Positions 7,175 to 14,715 are shown, counted from the stretch's first letter. The stretch is 15,824 nucleotides of DNA from Selenomonadales bacterium (GCA_900769615.1 CAAGHH010000003.1:1-15824), one strand, 5' to 3'. Notes: generated by a model from the sequence alone, not told the origin. Numbers and translations: made by a program.

Positions 7175-7753
7175 ATGAGTGATTACATAAATTTTCAAAT
7201 TGGTGAAAAATTTCCTCTTCCCATAAAACAACAGCAAGACGGCGGAATGTTTCAAATCGATGCCAACGGTATTATGTTTATCCTGCAACTTTCACATACT
7301 GATATAATAGCTATCGAAGCTTTTCGCACTGGTAAAATGGAACTGGCTTTATATGAACAGGATGGTTTGCTGTTTTTTCTTTATCAAATCGACGGCATCT
7401 TCAAGGAAGGCTGGGGCGATGCTCCTTTTTCACTAACAGGAATATCACCTGAGCTTATGCCAACTGAAAAAAGCCTTGGCGATCCAGTTATTCATCTGTA
7501 TTTAGTCGATACTACCTTGCAAATCCTGCTCAGCCAGCGTGATATTACCCTAAATGAAAAGTTCTTAAGCATATTAAAAAAACACGTAAAAAAACAGCAG
7601 CAAAAGCCGCTGTCACAAGAACGTTTTATAAAACAAGTACAAGCTATCTGGAGTCAAAAATCAGCCATAGCGATGCGCCAGCAAGCCAGTGCCGTCCAAA
7701 AAGTTGATTTAGCTATCACTTTACCCCAAAGCAGTAAACCTGTTATCCATTGA
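7175..7753 (+). CDS. Protein of unknown function (192 aa)
   Basis: I do not recognise this protein. It has no signal peptide and no membrane segment, so it is probably cytoplasmic. The first 130 residues alternate short hydrophobic strands and acidic turns and include aromatic runs such as LLFFLYQIDGIF, suggesting a compact beta-rich domain. A lysine/glutamine-rich linker (KKHVKKQQQKP) follows, then a helical tail. The start is firm: AGGAG at 7161-7165 lies nine bases before the ATG. It is transcribed away from hydF and converges on a 76-residue gene with a shared terminator. Codon use looks like that of the neighbours, so there is no sign of transfer. Confidence 0.75.
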   Translation: MSDYINFQIGEKFPLPIKQQQDGGMFQIDANGIMFILQLSHTDIIAIEAFRTGKMELALYEQDGLLFFLYQIDGIFKEGWGDAPFSLTGISPELMPTEKSLGDPVIHLYLVDTTLQILLSQRDITLNEKFLSILKKHVKKQQQKPLSQERFIKQVQAIWSQKSAIAMRQQASAVQKVDLAITLPQSSKPVIH

Positions 7754-7784
7754 CGTTCCCCATAAATAAAAATATACACCTAAA

Positions 7785-7817
7785 AGGCGCTTCCCAAGTG
7801 GACTTCGGGAAGCGCCT
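7785..7817. terminator. Bidirectional terminator between the two unknown genes
   Basis: AGGCGCTTCCC (7785-7795) pairs perfectly with GGGAAGCGCCT (7807-7817), an 11 bp GC-rich stem with an 11-base loop. On the - strand it runs straight into TTTT; on the + strand CATTTT follows. It can stop both convergent genes. Confidence 0.85.
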
Positions 7818-7835
7818 CATTTTCCATATAAATTA

Positions 7836-8066
7836 TCATGCAACATCTTCAGTTGCACCGTCAGTTACACGGCTATCGAGCCAATTAGCTACTACCTGAC
7901 GTTCATCAGACTTGCCAGCCTTCGAACTAAGGTCGACCATTGACTGACCAGCTGCATAAGCCTTAAAGCTTTCATGTCCCATAAGCTTAGCTGCCTTAGT
8001 GAACTGCTTCACCCTCGCTGGAATGTATGCTTCTTCCCGCCACTGTGAATAAACCTGTACCTTCAT
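7836..8066 (-). CDS. Small protein of unknown function (76 aa)
   Basis: This is a short, soluble protein rich in charged and small residues, with no cysteine, signal peptide or membrane segment. It looks mostly helical, with the stretch ARVKQFTKAAKLMG in the first half and ERQVVANWLDSRV in the second. I cannot assign a family. Support for a real gene is good: AAGGAGAG lies just upstream of the ATG, an extended -10 promoter precedes it, and a strong terminator follows. The tail GATEDVA is acidic. A small regulatory or binding protein is conceivable, but nothing in the sequence names a partner. Confidence 0.75.
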   Translation of the reverse strand: MKVQVYSQWREEAYIPARVKQFTKAAKLMGHESFKAYAAGQSMVDLSSKAGKSDERQVVANWLDSRVTDGATEDVA

Positions 8067-8092
8067 TTTGCTTCTCTCCTTGTAACAAAATT

Positions 8093-8121
8093 ATGATAGC
8101 ATATTAACAAATTGATGAAAA
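8093..8121 (-). promoter_or_regulatory. Promoter close to the 76-residue gene
   Basis: A -10 box TATCAT with the extended TGC prefix (8101-8093) and a -35-like TTTTCA (8121-8116) are 17 bases apart. The transcript would start near 8086, giving a short leader that carries the ribosome site. Confidence 0.45.
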
Positions 8122-8311
8122 AGCCATCCACAGCATCTTTCTGTCAACTGCCAATCGCGACACCACAATATACCTTGCGCCTAATTTTGCCACTTTGCAA
8201 CCAAGATAACAAAACCGAAAGTCAAGCCAGCATAACAAAATATCTGGAAAATATCATATTCATTTTACTGCATCTATTACTAATATAAACAACATCATCT
8301 ACTACGCCTAT
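8122..8311 (-). other. Non-coding stretch with a headless short reading frame
   Basis: No convincing gene lies between the two promoters. On the - strand, positions 8264-8181 form 27 open codons ending in TAG, reading NEYDIFQIF and then CYAGLTFGFVILVAKWQN, which looks like one membrane helix. It has no start codon: a TAA lies directly before it, two codons after an ATG. It may be chance, or the remnant of a small membrane protein. I see no terminator here. Confidence 0.3.
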
Positions 8312-8341
8312 ATTATAAAATAATTTTAACTGCCTTGTCAA
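8312..8341 (-). promoter_or_regulatory. Near-consensus sigma-70-type promoter facing the 76-residue gene
   Basis: TTGACA (8341-8336) and TATAAT (8317-8312) are both perfect and separated by 18 bases. Transcription would start near 8305, about 240 bases before the 76-residue gene, which has a closer promoter of its own. This site may therefore serve a small RNA, a tiny gene or a long leader. Confidence 0.7.
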
Positions 8342-8359
8342 TATTTGTCAGAATATTTT

Positions 8360-9208
8360 TTATCCTAGCGGTACGATATTGCGTTGGCGATAATTAAACT
8401 GCACCGTTTGGGTATAACCATAACTTTTAGCATAAGCAACAGCCTCATCATTATAAGCTCCGCAATCTTCCGGTTTATGAGCATCTGAAGTAGTAATTAC
8501 TGGTAATTCATACTTAGCTGCCAGTTTCATAAAATCAGGATAAGGTGATATTTCAGCAATAGGATAACGATAAAACGTCCCCGTATTGATATCTACAATC
8601 ATATTAGCTTTTTTTAGTGCCTTAACCGCCCGCAGCAAATACGGCGTTACATCAAAATCAGGCAAAAATTTAAATAAGCGGATATTAAATGGATGTCCTA
8701 AAACATCATACAAACCTGAATCAGCTAATTTTTCAATTTCTTCCGTATACCATTCATAAATATCCTGCAATGAATGATTTTGCCATTCAGCTTTTATTTC
8801 AGCCGAATCATAAGCCCAGCCACGCAAAAAATGTACCGAACCAATTACATAATCAAAATCATAATTCTGCAAAATATCTTTTACGGCTGATTGATTTTGA
8901 AAATTACATACTTCGATGCCGGTTTTTACCACATGATGCTGCCGCAATTTTTCCATAAAAGCAAAATAATCATCCAGCGTATATTTAAATTTATTATTTT
9001 TTAACCATTGCTGCTGAAATTTACCAATAAACGAATCATCTAACACTAAATCATCATAATATAATGACTTAAACTCCGGAAAAGTATGGGAATGTTCCGA
9101 GATACCAATCTCAGCTAACCCACGTGCCTTCGCCGCCTGAAAAAATCCCTCGACCCAATTAATATCATAGGAACCCTTTTCAAAATGCATATGATAATCT
9201 AATTTCAT
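8360..9208 (-). CDS. PHP-domain phosphatase, histidinol-phosphatase (HisJ) type
   Basis: The 282-residue product has the full set of PHP metal ligands: H6 and H8 (HMH), E38, H39 and H41 (SEHSH), E99 (GIEV), H126 (GSVHFLRG), H172 (LGHP), then D242 and H244 (SDAH). The GSVHFLRG segment and the length fit the HisJ group, in which the Bacillus enzyme removes phosphate from histidinol phosphate in histidine synthesis. No other his gene is nearby, so the substrate may be another phosphoester. The ATG at 9208 has GAGAAGGTG upstream. It is the last gene of the run tetR-nirJ1-nirJ2-HAD-PHP, 41 bases after the HAD gene. I see no clear terminator after it. Confidence 0.87.
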   Translation of the reverse strand: MKLDYHMHFEKGSYDINWVEGFFQAAKARGLAEIGISEHSHTFPEFKSLYYDDLVLDDSFIGKFQQQWLKNNKFKYTLDDYFAFMEKLRQHHVVKTGIEVCNFQNQSAVKDILQNYDFDYVIGSVHFLRGWAYDSAEIKAEWQNHSLQDIYEWYTEEIEKLADSGLYDVLGHPFNIRLFKFLPDFDVTPYLLRAVKALKKANMIVDINTGTFYRYPIAEISPYPDFMKLAAKYELPVITTSDAHKPEDCGAYNDEAVAYAKSYGYTQTVQFNYRQRNIVPLG

Positions 9209-9249
9209 GCCAACACCTTCTCAAAAACTGTCTGAATCCCTTACACGTC

Positions 9250-10068
9250 TCATTCATAAGCAGAACCACAAAGACCATCGTCAATCAATTTTTTTATTGC
9301 TCGCAAAACACCATGTTCTTCATTACTAGCTGTGCTGAATCGCGCTAATTCCTTTATTTTAGGATGAGCATTAGCCATAGCAAAACTATAATACACAGCT
9401 TCCATCATCTCACTATCATTCAGATAATCACCAAAGGCCGCACATTCTTCCGGCTTAATCTTAAGCTTTTTTTGAACCTGTTTTATAGCAATGCCTTTAT
9501 TTATATCCGCATTCATCACATCAACCCAATAGGCACTAGATAAGGCAACTTGCAATTTATCAGCATATTTATGCAGTGGTACTAATATGCTTTTATCAGC
9601 ATTTCCCGTTATATCCCAAAACGAAGCTTTAATTATCTCATCATCAATAGCTGAAAAATCATCAACCACTGCCGAATGAGTATAATATTTCGCCAGCTCT
9701 GCCGCAAAGGCATCATCATACTGAGATTTTAATACATAAGCATTTTTTTTACCACAATAAACACTATATACCTGCGGAATGTCCAGCACCGTATTTATAA
9801 CCGTTAAGGCAATATCATGCTGCATTGGACTCGAAAAAAGCTCCTTGCCCTGATAACGAACCATGGTGCCATTTTCAGCTAAAAATAAAAATTTATCTTC
9901 ATAGCCTTTAAAGCTATCCAAAAGCGAAAAATACTGCCGGCCCGATGCTGGTGCAAAAATTACATTGCGCTTGCTAAGCTCTTTAATAATATTGTCAAAA
10001 CCAGCAGGAACGTTTCCCTTAGCATCAAGAAGTGTACCATCCATATCCGACATTATTAATTTTATCAT
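9250..10068 (-). CDS. Cof-type HAD family phosphatase
   Basis: The 272-residue protein belongs to the HAD superfamily, Cof subfamily (cap type C2), whose members usually dephosphorylate sugar phosphates or similar small metabolites in the cytoplasm. Motif I is DMDGT, with nucleophile D8 and acid/base D10. Motif II is the serine in APASGRQ. Motif III is the lysine in NKGIAI, and motif IV is GDYLND. The middle of the protein between motifs II and III is the cap. The substrate cannot be told from sequence. The ATG at 10068 follows GAGGT. It lies 36 bases after nirJ2 and 41 before the PHP phosphatase gene, so the two phosphatases appear to be co-transcribed with the radical SAM pair. Confidence 0.88.
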   Translation of the reverse strand: MIKLIMSDMDGTLLDAKGNVPAGFDNIIKELSKRNVIFAPASGRQYFSLLDSFKGYEDKFLFLAENGTMVRYQGKELFSSPMQHDIALTVINTVLDIPQVYSVYCGKKNAYVLKSQYDDAFAAELAKYYTHSAVVDDFSAIDDEIIKASFWDITGNADKSILVPLHKYADKLQVALSSAYWVDVMNADINKGIAIKQVQKKLKIKPEECAAFGDYLNDSEMMEAVYYSFAMANAHPKIKELARFSTASNEEHGVLRAIKKLIDDGLCGSAYE

Positions 10069-10104
10069 TTAATGTACCTCACCCCAGATATCAACTGGCA
10101 TTTA

Positions 10105-11103
10105 TCATTCACCACGACGACCATGATACAAACACCAAGGCTCTTCGGCCATATAATCATCATTATGATAATACGCTGCTCTAGCCCTGCAGCCACCACA
10201 TACCCCTTTATATTCACAAACGCCACAGCCGCCACTATAATCAAGGGTTCTTAATTTTTGCAAGACTTCATTTTTCGCCCAAATTTCATCAAATGGAGTC
10301 TTACGCACATCACCTAGCTCCATATTCAAATAAGCACAGGGCTGTACTTTGCCCTTAGGGCTGATAATGCAGTAACTAAGACCAGCTAAACACCCCCGAT
10401 GGAATCGTGACTTAACTCCCAATTGATCAGCTATACGCAAAAATTGCGGTGCACAGGTAGGCTTAAGCTCAATCGAAACTTCCTGCTGCTTTTTCATAAT
10501 TCTAGTTAAAACATCTTCATACTGCTCAGCCCGCAACGATTCTTCCTCGATAGTAGCAGCCCGTCCGGTTGGCACTAAAAAGAAGAAATGATGCGCCTTA
10601 GCCCCAATTTCTACCGCAAAATCCGTCATCGCTTCCAATTCCTGCTGATTCCAATCCATTACCGTAGTATGAATCTGAAATGGAAGTCCGACCTCTCGGC
10701 AATTTTTCATTCCTTGAACTGCTCCGTCCCAGCCGCCGGGAAAGCTTCTAAATTTGTCATGTTTAGCCTTATCTAATGAGTCAAGCGATATCCCCATTCC
10801 CTTAGCACCTGCAGCTTTTAACTTGCGGGCCATATCAAGTGTTATAAGCGTGCCATTCGTACCAAAAACCGGCAGCAAATGTAAATCCGACGCATATTTT
10901 ACCAGCTCAATTATATCAGGACGCATTAGTGGCTCTCCGCCAGAAAATATCATTATTTTAAAACCAGCTTTGGCAATTTCTCGAAGCAGTTTTTTAGCTT
11001 CCGCAGTTGAAAGTTCCTCTTTCGCCTGACAGCCAGCATCGCGATAACAATGCGCACAATACATATTGCAAGCATTAGTAGTATTCCATGAAACAATCTT
11101 CAT
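10105..11103 (-). CDS. Radical SAM/SPASM protein, NirJ2-like
   Basis: The 332-residue product has the radical SAM cluster motif CNMYCAHC (C12, C16, C19) at the extreme N-terminus, the SAM-binding FSGGEP motif near residues 53-58, and a cysteine-rich C-terminal SPASM region including CGVC, CGGC and a last PWC. It resembles NirJ2, the partner of NirJ1 in anaerobic Firmicutes. Relatives NirJ, AhbC and AhbD remove or oxidise side chains of siroheme-derived tetrapyrroles on the routes to heme d1 or heme b. The precise reaction of the Firmicute NirJ1/NirJ2 pair is not settled to my knowledge, and a peptide substrate, common for SPASM proteins, cannot be excluded. Its ATG directly follows the nirJ1 stop (TAAATG), with the ribosome site GGAGG inside nirJ1. 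Confidence 0.85.
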   Translation of the reverse strand: MKIVSWNTTNACNMYCAHCYRDAGCQAKEELSTAEAKKLLREIAKAGFKIMIFSGGEPLMRPDIIELVKYASDLHLLPVFGTNGTLITLDMARKLKAAGAKGMGISLDSLDKAKHDKFRSFPGGWDGAVQGMKNCREVGLPFQIHTTVMDWNQQELEAMTDFAVEIGAKAHHFFFLVPTGRAATIEEESLRAEQYEDVLTRIMKKQQEVSIELKPTCAPQFLRIADQLGVKSRFHRGCLAGLSYCIISPKGKVQPCAYLNMELGDVRKTPFDEIWAKNEVLQKLRTLDYSGGCGVCEYKGVCGGCRARAAYYHNDDYMAEEPWCLYHGRRGE

Positions 11104-12291
11104 TTACTTTTCCTCCGTCAAACCAATCTCTTCATCAGTCAAATAGCATGACGGATCTGATTCCCAAAAATCACCAGTACAAGCCTCTGCCCGCGTCCTA
11201 AAATTGCCATTACAATTAGCTAAATATTTGCATTTAGCACAACGTCCTTTAAGCAGGGGCTTGCGATTCTTTAAGCCAGCCATTATCGGGTTAGTCGTAT
11301 CAGACCAAATATCACCAAACTTTCTTTCTCTGACATTACCAAAGGTATGATGCTGCGTAAATTGATCAGGATGAACATACCCCAAAGGATCAACCTCACC
11401 AAAAGCAATACCAGAGCGATTTCCTCCATTCATAGCAATGTATTTTTTTATTTGCGCTGCTGTTTTATCATCACCAGCAGCCAGCGCCTTAAGATACATA
11501 TAGACACCATCACAGTGATTATCAACGGTCAGGATCTCTTTTTGCAAACCTCGCTCTTCAAAATCCTTCGTCCGGCGAATAATCGTATCCATCGCCTTAC
11601 GTGATTCAGCTGGTGTAACATCCTGATTTACCATTTTTTCACCACGACCAGAATAAACCAAGTGATAAAAACATACTCTATTGATATTCTCAGCTTCAAT
11701 AAAATCAAAAATCCGATCTAATTCCTGGATATTATGATGATTTATCGTAAAGCGTAAACCAACTCGCTGACCAACAGCTACGCAATTTTTTATTCCCTGC
11801 ATCGCTTTGGCAAAAGCACCTTCCATACCACGGAATTTATCATTTACATCTTTTAACCCATCCAAGGAAATGCCAACATAACCAACACCAATATCTTTAA
11901 TTTTTTGAGCTACCTCTCTTGTTATAAGCGTTCCATTCGTCGATAAGGTTGGACGCACGCCCGCTTTTTGCGCATATTCAGCCAGTTCAAAAAAATCCGG
12001 TCTAATAAGCGGTTCACCGCCAGAAAAAAGCAGCACGGGAACCTTAAACTCAGCCAAATCGTCAATGAATTTTTTAGCCTCAATCGTAGTAAGCTCATTT
12101 TTATACTTCTGGGCATCTGATTTCATATAACAATGCATACATTTCAAATTGCAGGTCTTGGTTGAGTTCCAAACAACCACCGGTCCCATGCCTTCAGCGG
12201 CACCATTTTTCATATCATGAGCATTCTTGGTATAGCGCAAACCATCACCATAATAATCTCTAGCAAATAAAAGCTTCGTTACACTAATCAT
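11104..12291 (-). CDS. Radical SAM protein, NirJ1-like
   Basis: The 395-residue product begins MISVTKLLF and has about 40 residues before the radical SAM motif CNLKCMHC (C47, C51, C54), then an FSGGEP motif. This N-terminal extension, the later HTFGNVRERKFGDIW segment and the ending CYLTDEEIG are features I associate with NirJ1, a close relative of NirJ and AhbC. The C-terminus holds C351, C354, C360, C371 and C382 for an auxiliary cluster. The upstream half of the SPASM region, where NirJ2 has CLAGLSYC and PC, has no cysteine here. Assignment to siroheme-derived tetrapyrrole modification is by family likeness. The ATG at 12291 follows AGGAGAG, 33 bases after the TetR gene, and it is fused end to start with nirJ2. 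Confidence 0.85.
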   Translation of the reverse strand: MISVTKLLFARDYYGDGLRYTKNAHDMKNGAAEGMGPVVVWNSTKTCNLKCMHCYMKSDAQKYKNELTTIEAKKFIDDLAEFKVPVLLFSGGEPLIRPDFFELAEYAQKAGVRPTLSTNGTLITREVAQKIKDIGVGYVGISLDGLKDVNDKFRGMEGAFAKAMQGIKNCVAVGQRVGLRFTINHHNIQELDRIFDFIEAENINRVCFYHLVYSGRGEKMVNQDVTPAESRKAMDTIIRRTKDFEERGLQKEILTVDNHCDGVYMYLKALAAGDDKTAAQIKKYIAMNGGNRSGIAFGEVDPLGYVHPDQFTQHHTFGNVRERKFGDIWSDTTNPIMAGLKNRKPLLKGRCAKCKYLANCNGNFRTRAEACTGDFWESDPSCYLTDEEIGLTEEK

Positions 12292-12324
12292 GAACTATAT
12301 CTCTCCTAAATCCCATTTATTATC

Positions 12325-12930
12325 TTATTTTAGCTGTATGCCATCAAGCAATATATTGGTCTTCATAGCTACGTTTTCTTGAAATGACACATTCAATTTG
12401 CTAAAAGCTGCTGCCTGATAAATCGAATGAAACATCTCAGCTATTAATTCTGCCGGCACATCTTGTCTTAACTCACCATTTTCCTGTCCTTCTTTTAAAA
12501 TTTTAGTGAATACTGGTTTAAAGCCTGATGTATGTACCTTCGATGGCATCTTTTTTAACCCCTCCGGTATACCTGAATGGTCAGCTGCGGATAAAAAAAG
12601 TGGCAGTACATAACGATTTTCATCCAAAAACTTAGCTGTTATCCGACAGCCAGCAGCCAATTGCTCCCGAGCTGGGCTTTTTACTGCCCGCATCGCTGCC
12701 AGTTCTTCATCGACATCATGTACCATTCGCCCTAACAGTTCTATTAAGATTTCCTCTTTTGATTGAAAATAATTATAAAATGTACCTATACCTAGATCAG
12801 CTGCATTCATAATATCAGCCACCGAGGTTTCCTTATATCCCTTGCTGCTAAACTCAGCCACAGCAGCATCAAGTATCGCTTTGCGCGACAATAGCTTTTT
12901 ACGTTCCCGCCGCCCAATTTTTTCCGCCAT
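12325..12930 (-). CDS. TetR/AcrR family transcriptional regulator
   Basis: The 201-residue protein has a TetR-type N-terminal DNA-binding domain (about residues 10-56) with the typical helix-turn-helix ending GIGTFYNYFQSKEEIL, followed by a helical ligand-binding domain of unknown specificity. Such proteins are mostly repressors released by a small molecule. It is the first gene of the run leading to nirJ1, so it probably controls itself and the radical SAM pair. A good promoter and three evenly spaced half-sites lie upstream. The ligand could be a tetrapyrrole or an electron acceptor, but that is a guess. The ATG at 12930 has an AGGGTGAT site seven bases upstream. Confidence 0.9.
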   Translation of the reverse strand: MAEKIGRRERKKLLSRKAILDAAVAEFSSKGYKETSVADIMNAADLGIGTFYNYFQSKEEILIELLGRMVHDVDEELAAMRAVKSPAREQLAAGCRITAKFLDENRYVLPLFLSAADHSGIPEGLKKMPSKVHTSGFKPVFTKILKEGQENGELRQDVPAELIAEMFHSIYQAAAFSKLNVSFQENVAMKTNILLDGIQLK

Positions 12931-12970
12931 AATAGTATCACCCTAACTTTCATTGCAAACTCTGTATTTT

Positions 12971-12999
12971 ATTATAACGAAAATTTACCTGACTGCAAA
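12971..12999 (-). promoter_or_regulatory. Promoter of the tetR-nirJ1-nirJ2 operon
   Basis: A -35 TTTGCA (12999-12994) and a perfect -10 TATAAT (12976-12971) are separated by 17 bases. Transcription would start near 12964, about 34 bases before the tetR start codon. Confidence 0.7.
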
Positions 13000-13005
13000 G
13001 GAAAA

Positions 13006-13030
13006 ATGAACAAGATTCATATTTTATGAA
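13006..13030. promoter_or_regulatory. Candidate operator: three half-sites ATGAA/TTCAT/ATGAA
   Basis: ATGAA (13006), TTCAT (13016) and ATGAA (13026) alternate in orientation with exact 10-base spacing, making two overlapping inverted repeats on one face of the helix. They lie just upstream of the -35 box of the tetR promoter. A TetR-type dimer site is plausible, but the arms are short and AT-rich, so chance is possible. Confidence 0.4.
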
Positions 13031-13040
13031 ATAAATAACA

Positions 13041-13065
13041 AAAAGCCCCTGCCTAAGCAGGGGCT
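13041..13065 (-). terminator. Terminator of tRNA-Arg
   Basis: AGCCCCTGC and GCAGGGGCT form a perfect 9 bp GC-rich stem with a 4-base loop, followed on the - strand by a run of T residues. It lies 11 bases after the encoded CCA. Confidence 0.9.
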
Positions 13066-13075
13066 ATCACTTCAA

Positions 13076-13156
13076 ATGGTGACCCAGGAGGGATTCGAAC
13101 CCCCGACCCTTTGATTCGTAGTCAAATACTCTAATCCAGCTGAGCTACTGAGTCAT
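13076..13156. repeat. 81-base direct repeat, partner at 15710-15790
   Basis: The tRNA-Arg gene plus one or two flanking bases on each side is repeated exactly in the same orientation at 15710-15790. The pair brackets the POT transporter, the 128-residue gene and tRNA-Tyr. Confidence 0.9.
13077..13154 (-). tRNA. tRNA-Arg (anticodon ACG)
   Basis: The acceptor GACTCAG pairs with CTGGGTC with one T-G wobble. The anticodon stem TTTGA/TCAAA encloses CTACGAA, giving anticodon ACG (read as ICG for CGN codons). The T loop is TTCGAAT and CCA is encoded. An identical copy is at 15711-15788. This copy stands alone with its own promoter and terminator. Confidence 0.96.
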
Positions 13157-13187
13157 TTGCCAATCACTCTCGCAATCAACATAAACT

Positions 13188-13216
13188 ATTATATTCAATC
13201 AAATACTATTTGTCAA
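13188..13216 (-). promoter_or_regulatory. Perfect consensus promoter of tRNA-Arg
   Basis: TTGACA (13216-13211) and TATAAT (13193-13188) match consensus fully with the ideal 17-base spacing. Transcription would begin near 13181, about 27 bases before the mature tRNA 5' end. It starts right after the stop codon of the transporter gene. Confidence 0.88.
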
Positions 13217-13224
13217 CACCTTTT

Positions 13225-14715
13225 TTATTTTTCTAAAACTATCTCCGTCTCATCATTTACCTGGTCTTTAGCCTCAATCAAGCGATTTAATAGCGGCACA
13301 GTTATAATCATCAAGAATGTTACCCCCATTGTCACCATTCCAATATCAGTAAAAACCTGTGAATAAACCGGCAGTGTCTGCAATGGATCAGATACATCTT
13401 TTGATACCGTTGTTAACGTAGCTACCCAACCACCAATAACTGCTGAAATAGCTGTTGTCAACAGCCAGGCTCCCATTAAAAAGCCCACCAGTTTTTGCGG
13501 TACTAATTTTGATATCATCGACAGCCCCAGACCACTTATTAAAAGTTCTCCTACACTAGAAAGAAAATAAGAAGCAACCAGCCACCATGCTGATACAATC
13601 CCTTCCGAATTGGCAAAATTAGCTGAAAAACCTACCACCAGGAAAGAAGCTGCCGTAAGTCCCATTCCCACAGCAAACTTAGCTGGCATCGATAAATCAC
13701 GCCCACGATTACCAAAATACGAATATAATAAAGCCAATATCGGACTTGCCAGCATTATCCAAAACGGATTTAATGTTTGAAATACCTGTGCATCCGGAAT
13801 AGCAACCCCCATAAGCGAATGTTCAACATTTTTTATAGCAAAGAAATTAAGTGATGTCGGCATTTGCTGATAAAGCGTAAAAAATACAATAGCTTCAACT
13901 ATCAGTATCATAGCTGCCAACATCTTTTTGCGCTGAGCCCCTTTAGCTTGCAGCATCATTTTTATAAAAGTTCCATAGACCAAAACAACAATAGCAAACA
14001 ACAACCAATGAGCTACACTTAAATGCGATAGCATCCAGCTGGAAAATACAATCATCACCAAAGTTGCAAGCACGACTAATAATAATTTGCTATAAGATAA
14101 TGGCTTTTCACCAGCTGGTGAATCAACACCTTTCATCAAATAGCGAAAGCTTAAAAAGCCGCCAATTGATAAAACAAGCCCCATCGCGCAAATTATGAAT
14201 CCCAGCGACAGACCATAATGCACGCCAATAATTGGAACCAGCAGCATGGAAATAAACGAACCTACATTTACTGCCATATAATATAACGTAAAAGCACTGT
14301 CCAGCTCCTGTTCTGCATTTTTATACAGCTTCGACAAAAGTGATGATGGATTGGCTTTAAAAATACCATTACCACAAGCAATCATACCAAGAGCCAAAAA
14401 TACTAGGGTTTTATCTGCTCCTGCTAAAGCCATACAAAAATATCCCAGCATCAAAATCACAGCACCCAAAATTATTGTCCGTTGGGTTCCCAATATTTTA
14501 TCACCAAGATAACCACCTAAGGAAACATACCCGTAAACCATAGCGCTAAAGGCACCAAATACCACAAATGATTCAGCATCTTCCATGCCTAAACTCTTAA
14601 CAAAGAAGCCTGCTAATACAGCTTGCAAACCGTAGTAACCAAAACGCTCCCAAAATTCAACAAAAAATAGCACATTAAATGCTTGCTTGCGGTTCACTAT
14701 TTGTGCACCTGACAT
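13225..14715 (-). CDS. POT/PTR family proton-dependent oligopeptide transporter
   Basis: The 496-residue protein has about 12-14 membrane segments and the family signature ExxERFxYYG as EFWERFGYYG (residues 20-29) in the first segment; the E and R of this motif take part in proton coupling. POT carriers import di- and tripeptides across the cytoplasmic membrane with protons, which suits an amino-acid-using fermenter. Exact substrates cannot be read from sequence. The ATG at 14715 is chosen because AGGAGAT lies just upstream. A longer frame from 14781 would add 22 residues without a ribosome site and push the signature away from its usual place. The gene is a single unit between tRNA-Arg and an AT-rich gap. 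No terminator is obvious, and the tRNA promoter begins right at its end. Confidence 0.93.
   Translation of the reverse strand: MSGAQIVNRKQAFNVLFFVEFWERFGYYGLQAVLAGFFVKSLGMEDAESFVVFGAFSAMVYGYVSLGGYLGDKILGTQRTIILGAVILMLGYFCMALAGADKTLVFLALGMIACGNGIFKANPSSLLSKLYKNAEQELDSAFTLYYMAVNVGSFISMLLVPIIGVHYGLSLGFIICAMGLVLSIGGFLSFRYLMKGVDSPAGEKPLSYSKLLLVVLATLVMIVFSSWMLSHLSVAHWLLFAIVVLVYGTFIKMMLQAKGAQRKKMLAAMILIVEAIVFFTLYQQMPTSLNFFAIKNVEHSLMGVAIPDAQVFQTLNPFWIMLASPILALLYSYFGNRGRDLSMPAKFAVGMGLTAASFLVVGFSANFANSEGIVSAWWLVASYFLSSVGELLISGLGLSMISKLVPQKLVGFLMGAWLLTTAISAVIGGWVATLTTVSKDVSDPLQTLPVYSQVFTDIGMVTMGVTFLMIITVPLLNRLIEAKDQVNDETEIVLEK

Noticed and set aside
10105..12291. A peptide-modifying (RiPP or mycofactocin-like) radical SAM system
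   Set aside because: I found no small precursor gene or peptide-binding partner near the pair, the gap before nirJ1 is only 33 bases, and NirJ-type features fit better. It remains an alternative, not a call.
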